64,000 nt of DNA. Source: Dysgonomonas hofstadii (GTDB taxonomy: Bacteria > Bacteroidota > Bacteroidia > Bacteroidales > Dysgonomonadaceae). Location of the stretch: assembly GCF_014196915.1 (NCBI RefSeq), contig NZ_JACIEP010000006.1:234950-298949 (forward strand). Direction: 5' to 3'. Below the pieces are notes generated by a model that searched no databases, was not told where the DNA came from, and saw only the letters and a program-made list of their open reading frames with translations. This document shows, in pieces, positions 54,318-64,000 of the stretch. The first letter of the stretch is position 1; each line of letters begins with the position of its first letter. A program made the translations under genes and the position numbers.

Positions 54318-54355
54318 ATAAATTAACATCTACTATCAACAAATCTTTTAACTCT

Positions 54356-54790
54356 ATGAAGAATCTCCATTATGTATTTCTAGCTTTACTTTTATCTGTT
54401 GGATTCATTTCGTGTTCATCAAGTAAACAAACTCATCCGGCTAACGGCTTGTCCAACAAATCAGCAATTCAAGGGAGTTGGATGATTATAGAAGAAAACG
54501 GGGTTCCCATTGACAGGAAACAGATTAAACACTATACCGGAAAAAACTTTATCTGGCATACTATGGATCAGTCCGATATAATCAGGGCATCATGTGCCGG
54601 AACATATATAATTGAAGGAAATAACCTATATGAAATCATAGAGATGACAACCCCTAACTATACAGAGTTTAAAGGAACCACTGCAAAAATCGAGATAACA
54701 ATAAATAATGACACATTATTTCAAAATACAGTGATGTCAATGTATGGAAGGGAAAACAGATTTACAGAAAAATGGGTAAGGATGAAATAG
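54356..54790 (+). CDS. Lipocalin-like lipoprotein
   Basis: A 144-residue lipoprotein (signal ending VGFISC, Cys near 20). The mature part looks like a small beta-barrel of the DUF4488/lipocalin-like type seen in Bacteroidales: IQGSWMIIEENGVPIDRK, SCAGTYIIEGNNLYEIIEM, TAKIEITINNDTLFQNT, ENRFTEKWVRMK. The ATG at 54356 is chosen because the longer start at 54296 lies inside the promoter. Function unknown. Confidence 0.8.
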   Translation: MKNLHYVFLALLLSVGFISCSSSKQTHPANGLSNKSAIQGSWMIIEENGVPIDRKQIKHYTGKNFIWHTMDQSDIIRASCAGTYIIEGNNLYEIIEMTTPNYTEFKGTTAKIEITINNDTLFQNTVMSMYGRENRFTEKWVRMK

Positions 54791-54824
54791 TTGTATGAAA
54801 AAATATATCTGACTTTATAAAATA

Positions 54825-54983
54825 AAAAAGAGGCTGTCCCAAAAGTAAGATTACACTATCAAAGTGTTACTTTCTTTTGTCATTCTGAGTGTAACGAAGA
54901 ATCTCAACTCTCAAAAGAAGATCCTTCACTCCGTTCAGGATGACAGAAAGAAATCAAAAATTACTTTTGGGACAGCCCCTTTT
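54825..54983. repeat. Palindromic nested intergenic element (158 bp)
   Basis: The outer arms are AGAGGCTGTCCCAAAAGT (54829-54846) and its inverse ACTTTTGGGACAGCCCC (54963-54979). The inner module pairs TGTCATTCTGAGTGTAACG with AGGATGACA-type sequence and is shared with the element at 60819-60889. It lies between convergent genes and can act as a bidirectional terminator. Confidence 0.85.
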
Positions 54984-54999
54984 CGATTATTATTTATTT

Positions 55000-56364
55000 T
55001 CAATTATCCCTTACCAGTACTCTGTATTCCCATGCTTTAAGAGTCTTAGGCAGATTGCCCACAAGCTTACCTGTAAACGCATCATGGTAATTGATACGTC
55101 CCAGAGCATCGTTACTTGAGTAAGTCAGATTTTTACCGGAAAAGTTAAGCATTACCATAATTTCCTTCCCTGCTTTTTCCCTTGAGAAGATCAACAACTC
55201 CTTACCATAATTGGTACTGTAAGTCCTGATTTCTCCACCCATTGTTCCGGCACGTAACGCAGGATGCGTATGTTTCAGTTCATTCAGTTTCTTGTAGAAT
55301 TTGGTAGTTGCGTTTTCAGCCCATGACGGCACCATATCTTTTTCGAAGAACGACAGGCGTTTCTTCAGCCCAACTTCCTGTCCTGTGTAGATCATCGGCA
55401 TACCGTTCAATGTATATGTCAATACAGCAAAAGCATCAACTGCTTTTCCATAACGCTCAAATTCTGTTCCGTTCCAGGAATTCTCATCATGGTTGGTAAG
55501 GAAATTCATTTTGTATCCGTCAGGACATTTAATAGTATCCAGTTTCTGCAAATAAGCAGTAATATCTTCTGCCGTTTTTTCACCTTTGTAAATATCTGCC
55601 ATCATATGCATCAGTTCCCACGAGTAATTGGCATCGAATGCATGGTCGAGCAGATCATATTCTTCCGATTCCGCCAGCATGAACATCGGCTTAATACTGT
55701 CTAATGCAGGACGCACGTTATTCCAGAAATCTGTTGGTACTTCATGAGCCATGTCGCAACGGTAACCATCTATATTGAAGTCCTTCACCCAATATTTCAT
55801 AGCATCGAGCATTCCGGCACGCATTTCCTGATTGTCATAATTCAGCTCATAAGTATCCGTCCAGTCATAAGGGCTTTTAAAGTTTCCGGAAGCATCCTTC
55901 ACATACCAGTCTGGATGCCCGGTTGTCCACACATTGTCACAACCCGTATGGTTGGCAACCCAGTCCAGAATCACTTTAAATCCTAATTCGTGGGCTTTAT
56001 CCACTACTCTCTTGAAGTCCTCTTTTGTACCGAACTCAGGATTTATTTCCCTATAATCTTTTACGGCATAGTAGCTGCCCAGAGTACCTTTACGGTTCTT
56101 TTCAGAAATAGGATGTATCGGCATAAACCACAGCACGTCTACTCCCAACTCTTTCAAACGTGGAAGATGTTGCTCGAAGGCCGCAAAAGTTCCCTCCTTA
56201 GTATATTGTCTTACATTCACTTCATAGATCACAGCATTACGAGTCCAGTCCTGATGTTGTACCGTACATTTTTCTTTCGGCGCCTCTGCCTCTTTCGGCT
56301 TGTTACCACATGAATAGCTGAAAAGAGCTATTAATGCAACAAATAATAATAAGTTATTTTTCAT
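55000..56364 (-). CDS. GH13 alpha-amylase family lipoprotein
   Basis: A 454-residue glycoside hydrolase of family 13 with a lipoprotein signal (FSYSC, Cys19). The catalytic barrel has the four GH13 regions: ILDWVANHTG (region I), GYRCDMAHEVP with nucleophile Asp204 (II), MLAESEEYD with acid Glu232 (III) and FLTNHDENS with Asp293 (IV). It is probably attached to the outer membrane and cuts alpha-glucans or maltooligosaccharides. It is the last gene of the malQ-led operon. Confidence 0.92.
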   Translation of the reverse strand: MKNNLLLFVALIALFSYSCGNKPKEAEAPKEKCTVQHQDWTRNAVIYEVNVRQYTKEGTFAAFEQHLPRLKELGVDVLWFMPIHPISEKNRKGTLGSYYAVKDYREINPEFGTKEDFKRVVDKAHELGFKVILDWVANHTGCDNVWTTGHPDWYVKDASGNFKSPYDWTDTYELNYDNQEMRAGMLDAMKYWVKDFNIDGYRCDMAHEVPTDFWNNVRPALDSIKPMFMLAESEEYDLLDHAFDANYSWELMHMMADIYKGEKTAEDITAYLQKLDTIKCPDGYKMNFLTNHDENSWNGTEFERYGKAVDAFAVLTYTLNGMPMIYTGQEVGLKKRLSFFEKDMVPSWAENATTKFYKKLNELKHTHPALRAGTMGGEIRTYSTNYGKELLIFSREKAGKEIMVMLNFSGKNLTYSSNDALGRINYHDAFTGKLVGNLPKTLKAWEYRVLVRDN

Positions 56365-56389
56365 AATTGGCTATATTAAATAAAAGATA

Positions 56390-57739
56390 TTATTTTTCTG
56401 TACCTGGTATGAGTATTTCGTCGGAGTCTCTTACAAATACTACGGACAATGAAGCCAGGAGCATGGATACACCGGCAACCAGCAACATGGTTATAGGGCT
56501 GTCTCCAGCGATATATTTAAGGATCAGACTACCTGTCAGTCCTGCCACAATTTGAGGAATTGTTATCGTTGCATTGAATATTCCCATATAAACACCCATC
56601 TTGCTTGCAGGCAATACTGAGGATAATATGGCATAAGGCATAGCCAGAATACCAGCCCAGGCTACACCAACGCCAACCATAGAAAAAATCAGCATGTATT
56701 TATCCTGGATGAAAAACATGGAGGCTAAGCCAAATGCTCCTAACAGCAGAGCCATTGAATATACTTTCTTTCTGCCAAATTTTGTAGCGATACGTGCCAT
56801 AAACATAGAGAAAATAGCAGCTACCGCACCATAAACAGCACCTAGAACCCCGTTCCAATTTCCGGCCTCATTATATTCTGCTGTATTTTTTCCTGTGTGC
56901 CAGATATTTTCAGCTATCCCGTCTACTGCATATACCCACAAAAGGAAAAGAGCAAACCATGAAAAGAATTGTACAACGCCTAGTTGCAACATGGTAGTAG
57001 GCGTACTTTTCAGAATCTGGATAAATGATTTCTTTTCTTTTTCCTCAATAGTAATATTATTGTATTCGTCATATAATTTAGGCGGGTATTCCTTCACTCT
57101 GAAAGTCGTCCACAATACAGTCAACAGTAAAAAGATCCCTCCTAAAGTATAAGCCCATTTTACAGAAGGCACCACTTCATTTACCCCGTTTACCAAAGGT
57201 TCGTTCCTTATCAGGAATACAGTAGTCAGTATAAAAGGCAGAAGATAGCCGACGACCGAACCTATATTGGTGAGAAGGCTTTGAACGGAATAACCCAGAT
57301 TACGTTGTTTATCATTCACCATATCGCCTACCAGAGACCTGAAAGGTTGCATGGAAACATTGAAAGCACAGTCCATGAACAACAACATAAATGCACCGAA
57401 TATAACCGGCGGCATAATATGAGCAACAAATTCTGAATTCGGCATAAAGAACATCGCTAAGGCCGAAACAATAGCCCCTCCTAAGATGAAAGGTATACGA
57501 CGCCCAAACCGGCCCCATGTGCGGTCGCTAGACATACCGATGATCGGCTGCACGATCAATCCCGCAATGGGTGCAGCTAACCAGTAATAGCTAAGATGAC
57601 TGAGATCGGCGCCCAATGCCGATAATATACGACTGGTTTGTGAACTTTGCAGTGAATATCCGATTTGAATTCCCAGAAATCCGAAACTAAGGTTCCAGAT
57701 CTGCCAAAAGGAGAGTGTTGGTTTTTGTTTCATGGTCAT
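56390..57739 (-). CDS. MFS permease (maltose/sucrose type, SLC45-like)
   Basis: A 449-residue 12-helix transporter. The opening SFWQIWNLSFGFLGIQIGYSLQSSQTSRI and the loop SDRTWGRFGRRIPFILGGA are those of the sugar:proton symporter branch that includes bacterial maltose permeases in Bacteroidetes starch loci. The start may be at the third residue (57733, MKQKP). It sits between lacI and the GH13 lipoprotein and presumably imports maltose or maltodextrins across the inner membrane. Confidence 0.92.
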   Translation of the reverse strand: MTMKQKPTLSFWQIWNLSFGFLGIQIGYSLQSSQTSRILSALGADLSHLSYYWLAAPIAGLIVQPIIGMSSDRTWGRFGRRIPFILGGAIVSALAMFFMPNSEFVAHIMPPVIFGAFMLLFMDCAFNVSMQPFRSLVGDMVNDKQRNLGYSVQSLLTNIGSVVGYLLPFILTTVFLIRNEPLVNGVNEVVPSVKWAYTLGGIFLLLTVLWTTFRVKEYPPKLYDEYNNITIEEKEKKSFIQILKSTPTTMLQLGVVQFFSWFALFLLWVYAVDGIAENIWHTGKNTAEYNEAGNWNGVLGAVYGAVAAIFSMFMARIATKFGRKKVYSMALLLGAFGLASMFFIQDKYMLIFSMVGVGVAWAGILAMPYAILSSVLPASKMGVYMGIFNATITIPQIVAGLTGSLILKYIAGDSPITMLLVAGVSMLLASLSVVFVRDSDEILIPGTEK

Positions 57740-57813
57740 TAATAGTTACAAGTTACGAGTAAACAAGTTACAAGTATATTCAGTTTCATGTTTGCTGATT
57801 TTTGGCATACTCT
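57740..57813. repeat. GTTACAAG-type microrepeats between lacI and the MFS gene
   Basis: The words GTTACAAGTTAC and CAAGTTACAAG recur within 57744-57776. They belong to the same class of short intergenic repeats as those at 10563 and 53469. Confidence 0.5.
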
Positions 57814-58842
57814 TTATAATTCCTCTGGTAAGGAACGTGTTGTTTGCCGCACAATCAGCGAAGTTTTTATTATCTTGTTTTTCCGGGAAGTATTTTCCGG
57901 ATTCTCAATTTTTTCGAGTAATAGTTCCATCGCCTGCTTTCCAACTTCCATCGGACGCTGATCCATAGTGGAAAGCATCGGATCGGTATCCTGCGATATA
58001 TTGGAATTGGAAAAACCGAATATGGAAACCTCGTCAGGCACTTTCAGTTTAAGTTCCTTTGCCGCCAACAAAACACCCGAGGCCGTATAATCGTTCATCG
58101 CCATAAAGCCATCGGGACGGTTTGGTTCCTGCAATATTTCCTTTGCTTTTTCGTATCCCAATAATTTTGTATCGGCAATACGGATCAGGCTTTCATCCAC
58201 AGGCAGATGATATTTCCTCAGAGCATCAAGGTATCCGTTTTTCCTGTTCTTGGATATTTCAAGGTGCATCGGTGCCGTGAAAAAGGCTATACGCTTACAG
58301 CCTGTTTTTATCATGTATTCTACTGCAGTGAATGTACCGGAGTAATCATCAACAACCACCTTGTCCGTATCTATGCCCGTACAAATGCGATCGAAAAAGA
58401 TCACAGGAATATCATTATCGAGCAGTTCCTGAAAATGATCGTAGTTTGTCGTTGTCTTCGACTGGGAAATCAAAACCCCGCAAACCCTTGCCTTAATGAG
58501 TGTCTGTACATTGCGTATCTCCCTGTTGTAATCTTCGGACGACTGGCAAACGATCACATGATAATCCTTATCTTCGGCTATTGTTTCCATACCCGACAAC
58601 ACCCCGGAAAAGAAATGATTCGCCAGCTCGGGCACAATAACCCCGATTATGTTGTTACGTTGTGTCCTCAGACTCAAAGCCAACGCATTCGGCTTGTACT
58701 TGTGCTTTTTTGCATAATCCTGCACCATTTTTCTTGTCTCAGGACTAATATCCGGATTATCTTTCAATGCCCTCGACACAGTAGAAGTCGATATATTCAG
58801 GTCTTTTGCTATATCTTTAATAGTCAATGGCCCCTTTTTCAT
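57814..58842 (-). CDS. LacI-family transcriptional regulator of the maltodextrin operon
   Basis: A 342-residue regulator with the N-terminal helix-turn-helix (TIKDIAKDLNISTSTVSRALKDNPDISPETRKM, residues 6-38) and a periplasmic-binding-like effector domain (NIIGVIVPELANHFFSGVLSGME). It lies inside the cluster, between the neopullulanase and the permease. A LacI-type operator lies upstream of malQ (63750-63765), so it likely controls the whole operon. Effector unknown (probably a maltooligosaccharide). Confidence 0.93.
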   Translation of the reverse strand: MKKGPLTIKDIAKDLNISTSTVSRALKDNPDISPETRKMVQDYAKKHKYKPNALALSLRTQRNNIIGVIVPELANHFFSGVLSGMETIAEDKDYHVIVCQSSEDYNREIRNVQTLIKARVCGVLISQSKTTTNYDHFQELLDNDIPVIFFDRICTGIDTDKVVVDDYSGTFTAVEYMIKTGCKRIAFFTAPMHLEISKNRKNGYLDALRKYHLPVDESLIRIADTKLLGYEKAKEILQEPNRPDGFMAMNDYTASGVLLAAKELKLKVPDEVSIFGFSNSNISQDTDPMLSTMDQRPMEVGKQAMELLLEKIENPENTSRKNKIIKTSLIVRQTTRSLPEEL

Positions 58843-58848
58843 GGAAAT

Positions 58849-60952
<2,104 letters not shown>

Positions 60953-60954
60953 TT

Positions 60955-63627
60955 TTAATTTCTACCCGATGATGTAATCATCGATTTTATTTTTTCATTA
61001 AATTCCGCAGCATCAATCAGGTCTTCTAAAGAAAGGTGCATACGGTACCGCCAGTAATGTTGAGAGATAGCCGGAATATTGATCCGTTCTTCCTCTGCAT
61101 CCGTCCTTTTCAGTTTATCATCCATCGACAACCAGTCCTGCAAGGGCAGTATAGCAAGCATAGACGGTGAGTTAAGATGATTCTGTAATATCTGACAGCA
61201 CAGATCGGCTGTACAATCGGTCGGAGCAGGCCCCTGTTTCCACAACACGTGGTTGTAATACTTCTGTGTCAGCTCCCGGTTTTCGTGCCACCATGCCCTG
61301 ATAGGAGCCATATCGTGCGTAGATGTAGTACAAACACTCAGATATGGTAGATTGGGAAGGCTGTTGAATAACACCTCCCGTTGTTTAGGCATACGCTCTA
61401 TTTCGAGGCTCAATATCTGCAATTCGCTCATCACAGACGGAACAGAATCGGGCACCATACCCAAATCTTCGCCACAAACCAGCATAGATGTAGAAGATAT
61501 AAGCGTAGGCAGTTTCTTCATTGCCTGATCGCGCCAGTACTGGTTATGACGGTTATAGAAGAAATCATTATAAAGACGGTTAAAGGCATACTTTTCCCCC
61601 TCGTCCAGATATTTGTATGAATAGCTGTACTGGGCGGTGATGCGCGGGTGATATTTATCCGGATTACGTTTATCCCTTATAAACAGGACTTCGTTACATA
61701 AACCGTATAATCCGTCTCTCAGTTTTGCACTTTTGGCATCAGTCTCGCCTGCAAACAAAGCTTTTATCTTCACCTGTGTATCACAGATATCATTCAGTTC
61801 GAAAAGCTGCCATGCTACCGGACGCAGGTATTTGTCAATCACTTCCTGCGCATATTCTCCGAAGACTTCTTTTAGAAATGCTTCATGGATGAACGGGCGG
61901 GTCATACGGTATTCGTCGAACCACATACCTGACGCACGTATTTCGTCAGCCGAGAGAGGCAAAGCGGGACTAAAATATCCGAGCAATCCCTGAACCGAAG
62001 AGAGTGGAATTTCCCATATGCGGAAAAATCCGAGGATATGGTCGATACGATAGGCATCGAAATAATCGGCCATCTTGCGGAAACGTTTTACCCACCACTG
62101 GTAACCGTCTTTGGCCATCTCTTCCCAATTATAGGTAGGGAATCCCCAGTTCTGGCCAAAGAAAGAGAAATCATCGGGTGGTGCCCCCGTTTGCACATCG
62201 AGATTGAACAGATGCGGTTCAACCCACGCCTCTACACTGTTGCGGCTGACACCGATAGGAATATCACCTTTCAGAACAACATTATGCTGATGCGCATATT
62301 CTTTTACATTGACGAGCTGCTGAAAGAGTAAGTATTGAGTAAAGCACAATAACTCAACCGCTTCTTTCGCTTCCCGGTTTTTGCTTACAAATGTTTTTAA
62401 TTTTTTAAGATCGAATGTGCTATGCTGCTTCCATAACCTGAAATCGGCCGTACTATATTTATCCCTGAGGTATGAAAAACAGGCATAAGGGAACAGCCAT
62501 TCTTCGTTTTCGGTATAGAAACCGAGGTATTCCTTGCTTTTCAGTACAGTTCTGCCGGATTCTTTAAATAAAGACTCCAGATAGGATTGTTTCAGGGCCA
62601 GGACTTTTTCATAGTCGATTTCCTGCAAAACATTTAATTCTGCGGCCTCCGCCTTGTATTGATCAAACTGTATTTTATCTTTCAACGGATATTCGTGTAA
62701 TCCCAGGTAAACAGGGTGAAGTGCATATATAGAAATAGCATTGTATGGATAAGAATCGATCCATGTATGCGTATTTATCGTATCGTTGATCGGCAATACC
62801 TGAATAAACTTTTGTCCGGTGGCGGCAGCCCAGTCCACCATCTTTTTCAGGTCGGAAAACTCACCGATACCAAAACTATCATGTGAACGCAAAGAAAATA
62901 CGGGTATGGCTACTCCGGCTGCTTTCCAATCCATCCATCCGTACCAGTATTCTATCGACTCTACTTTTACCGCATCGCCTTTGATATCTTTCGACAATGG
63001 ATTGAGAACACGGTTAAAACCTTCTTCCCAATGAACGACCGCTTGAGATGCATTGTCGTATATGGCTAATTTATATTCCACCGGCACTTTTACCGATGTG
63101 GCATTTAAAACCAGCTGCCATACTCCATACCTCACAGGCAGCAGATGCAATGCTTTTTCAACCTTCCAGTCGCCCAACACCTCCGATGCTCCGCAAAGCA
63201 GCAGGCTCTGTCCTTTTTTCACATAAGGACAGTTTACATTCAGCAGAATCGATCTTTTATATGATTTCAGTTTTTCCGTAGCTTCATGCATAAAGAAACT
63301 TTGAGAAAACCCTGATGTATAAAGGAATTTTTGTTGAGGAGCGCTATACCAGACATCCTGAACTTCGAAGGTCTTCCCTGCTTCGAGTTTGAGGAAGTGG
63401 GGATTGTTCCACTCACGGTTTACAGTCCGTCCGTTATCTTTCAACAGATATTGGTATTCAACAGAATCATCTTCGGAATCGAACTCTATGAACCATTTTG
63501 ATGGAGCGACACAGGTCATTTCCAGCGCTTTGTCTTCGTCCCAGTTTCCTAAAGAGGAAGTTGAGCCGAACACATACAATGCCTGCCCCCAATTGGTATT
63601 ATAAGTTATGTGTAATCGTATCTTCAT
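60955..63627 (-). CDS. malQ: 4-alpha-glucanotransferase with two N-terminal starch-binding domains
   Basis: An 890-residue amylomaltase-type enzyme (GH77) that rearranges maltodextrins. Residues about 1-105 and 115-225 are two CBM20-like domains (NTNWGQALYVFGSTSSLGNWDEDKALEM and KKGQSLLLCGASEVLGDWKVEKALHL). The GH77 barrel follows with YRIDHILGFFRIWEIP (catalytic Asp), VCGEDLGMVPDSVPSVM (Glu) and STHDMAPIRAWW (Asp). The upstream start at 63690 would place the promoter inside the gene; the ATG at 63627 (MKIRLHITYN) is used. It is the first gene of the starch operon. Confidence 0.95.
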   Translation of the reverse strand: MKIRLHITYNTNWGQALYVFGSTSSLGNWDEDKALEMTCVAPSKWFIEFDSEDDSVEYQYLLKDNGRTVNREWNNPHFLKLEAGKTFEVQDVWYSAPQQKFLYTSGFSQSFFMHEATEKLKSYKRSILLNVNCPYVKKGQSLLLCGASEVLGDWKVEKALHLLPVRYGVWQLVLNATSVKVPVEYKLAIYDNASQAVVHWEEGFNRVLNPLSKDIKGDAVKVESIEYWYGWMDWKAAGVAIPVFSLRSHDSFGIGEFSDLKKMVDWAAATGQKFIQVLPINDTINTHTWIDSYPYNAISIYALHPVYLGLHEYPLKDKIQFDQYKAEAAELNVLQEIDYEKVLALKQSYLESLFKESGRTVLKSKEYLGFYTENEEWLFPYACFSYLRDKYSTADFRLWKQHSTFDLKKLKTFVSKNREAKEAVELLCFTQYLLFQQLVNVKEYAHQHNVVLKGDIPIGVSRNSVEAWVEPHLFNLDVQTGAPPDDFSFFGQNWGFPTYNWEEMAKDGYQWWVKRFRKMADYFDAYRIDHILGFFRIWEIPLSSVQGLLGYFSPALPLSADEIRASGMWFDEYRMTRPFIHEAFLKEVFGEYAQEVIDKYLRPVAWQLFELNDICDTQVKIKALFAGETDAKSAKLRDGLYGLCNEVLFIRDKRNPDKYHPRITAQYSYSYKYLDEGEKYAFNRLYNDFFYNRHNQYWRDQAMKKLPTLISSTSMLVCGEDLGMVPDSVPSVMSELQILSLEIERMPKQREVLFNSLPNLPYLSVCTTSTHDMAPIRAWWHENRELTQKYYNHVLWKQGPAPTDCTADLCCQILQNHLNSPSMLAILPLQDWLSMDDKLKRTDAEEERINIPAISQHYWRYRMHLSLEDLIDAAEFNEKIKSMITSSGRN

Positions 63628-63687
63628 CACTAATGCTTTTATGGTTAGGTTGAAAGAGGTTCTTAGCTTAAATAAGTTCTTGCTAAA

Positions 63688-63695
63688 CAAAGCTA
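63688..63695 (-). promoter_or_regulatory. -7 element of malQ
   Basis: On the minus strand TAGCTTTG fits TAnnTTTG, giving a start near 63684 and a ~57-nt leader. No -33 TTTG is seen. Confidence 0.55.
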
Positions 63696-63749
63696 CATAT
63701 TAAAGAGAAACAGCGGGTTTATTATTATTATTTTTTTAGAAAAAATAAG

Positions 63750-63765
63750 TTGCAAACGATTGCAA
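63750..63765. promoter_or_regulatory. LacI-family operator upstream of malQ
   Basis: TTGCAAACGATTGCAA is an almost perfect palindrome centred on CG, matching the LacI/CcpA-type pattern TTGCAAnCGnTTGCAA with one mismatch. It is about 70 nt upstream of the predicted malQ start, a position better suited to activation than to blocking polymerase. Confidence 0.75.
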
Positions 63766-63808
63766 GTGGTTATCGGATTTGAAATTAATTATCTATAGGG
63801 AAAAACGG

Positions 63809-63868
63809 CCCCCTAACCCCCGAAGGGGAAATTAGCCTCCCCTTGGGGAGGTGGGAGGGGCTCTTAAT
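63809..63868. repeat. CCCCTAACCCCC/GGGAGGGGC intergenic repeat
   Basis: A partly palindromic sequence, CCCCCTAACCCCCGAAGGGGAAATT followed by CCTCCCCTTGGGGAGG and GGGAGGGGC, close to the outer part of the element at 60745-60800 (CCCCCTAGCCCCCAAGGGGGAACT...CCTCCCCTCCGGGG). Confidence 0.75.
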
Positions 63869-63878
63869 TCTTAACATT

Positions 63879-64000
63879 ATGGCAAAATACAACGAAAAAC
63901 TGGTGTCACGCATCGAAAGGCTCATCGAAGCCGACCTGTACACAATCTCCGAGATATGCACGGCTATGAAGATCAGCCGAAATACGTTTTACTATTGGAA
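63879..64000 (+). CDS. Helix-turn-helix protein, N-terminal fragment (right edge)
   Basis: The visible 40 residues start MAKYNEKLVSRIERLIEADL and contain the helix-turn-helix YTISEICTAMKISRNTFYYW. This resembles terminase-small-subunit-like or phage-type DNA-binding proteins. DNA here is richer in G+C than in the preceding spacer. The gene runs past the window, so its family stays open; it may mark the edge of a mobile element. Confidence 0.65.
   Translation, partial: MAKYNEKLVSRIERLIEADLYTISEICTAMKISRNTFYYW

Noticed and set aside
54296..54355. Longer start for the lipoprotein gene
   Set aside because: It lies within a canonical TTTG-N19-TATATTTG promoter, and the lipoprotein signal begins at the ATG at 54356.
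57740..57813. LacI operator between lacI and the MFS gene
   Set aside because: No CG-centred palindrome is present; the repeated words there are simple microrepeats.
63628..63690. Upstream start for malQ
   Set aside because: It would overlap the promoter, and the CBM20 domain begins right at the ATG at 63627.

Overview
The window is a 64 kb chromosomal segment from a Bacteroidota member, most likely order Bacteroidales and close to Dysgonomonas or its relatives (inferred from gene content, no search run). Signs are the Bacteroidetes-type promoters (TTTG about 19 nt before TAnnTTTG), a type IX secretion core (gldK-L-M-N), a Porin_10 outer-membrane protein, a his operon with a His-rich leader peptide, LacI-controlled starch genes and many SPII lipoproteins. 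DNA is AT-rich with short intergenic distances. I found no rRNA, tRNA, insertion sequence or CRISPR array.

Layout: 1-660 end of a winged-helix protein. 1025-4461 proton-translocating transhydrogenase (pntAA-pntAB-pntB); pntB carries two nearly identical NADP-binding domains. 4563-9469 YigZ-like protein, exported protein, glutamate dehydrogenase, rfbB and an acidic membrane protein. 9503-11905 murB and murA. 11954-14266 DUF6891 protein, DUF4349 lipoprotein and YbaK deacylase. 14456-17211 2-oxoacid:ferredoxin oxidoreductase (four genes). 17293-22971 gldN-M-L-K, where gldK is fused to an N-terminal outer-membrane beta-barrel. 23177-26749 pyruvate:ferredoxin oxidoreductase. 26832-31133 AAA ATPase, solute-binding protein, porin. 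31229-39889 his region (hisG, hisD, hisC, hisB) interrupted by six non-his genes, with attenuator and a 413-bp GC-rich element ahead of hisG. 39941-42536 TPR protein, ECF sigma factor, anti-sigma-like protein and periplasmic Spy-like protein. 42730-44199 FISUMP-type protein. 44777-49836 aconitase, DJ-1-like, GNAT, citrate synthase, DUF423. 49918-51007 DUF2807 lipoprotein and a small protein. 51364-54156 methylmalonyl-CoA epimerase, decarboxylase alpha, a tiny OadG-tail-like protein and biotin carrier. 54356-54790 lipoprotein. 55000-63627 starch/maltodextrin operon (malQ, neopullulanase, lacI, MFS permease, GH13 amylase). 63879-64000 start of a helix-turn-helix protein, perhaps the edge of a mobile region.

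Together the genes describe an anaerobic or microaerophilic saccharolytic metabolism: maltodextrin breakdown, ferredoxin-linked oxidation of pyruvate and another 2-oxoacid, a partial TCA arm from oxaloacetate to isocitrate, propionate-pathway enzymes, and NADPH supply from transhydrogenase feeding NADP-type glutamate dehydrogenase and biosynthesis.

Most unusual observations: (1) a tandem domain III in PntB with 98.5% identical DNA but diverged linkers; (2) a beta-barrel-GldK fusion lacking the usual lipobox; (3) a methylmalonyl-CoA decarboxylase cluster with a membrane-segment-free gamma-like peptide and no adjacent beta pump subunit; (4) a his leader peptide and terminator separated from hisG by a structured, TIR-flanked GC-rich element; (5) a perfect CRP-type palindrome upstream of aconitase and a LacI-type operator upstream of malQ; (6) modular nested palindromic intergenic repeats.
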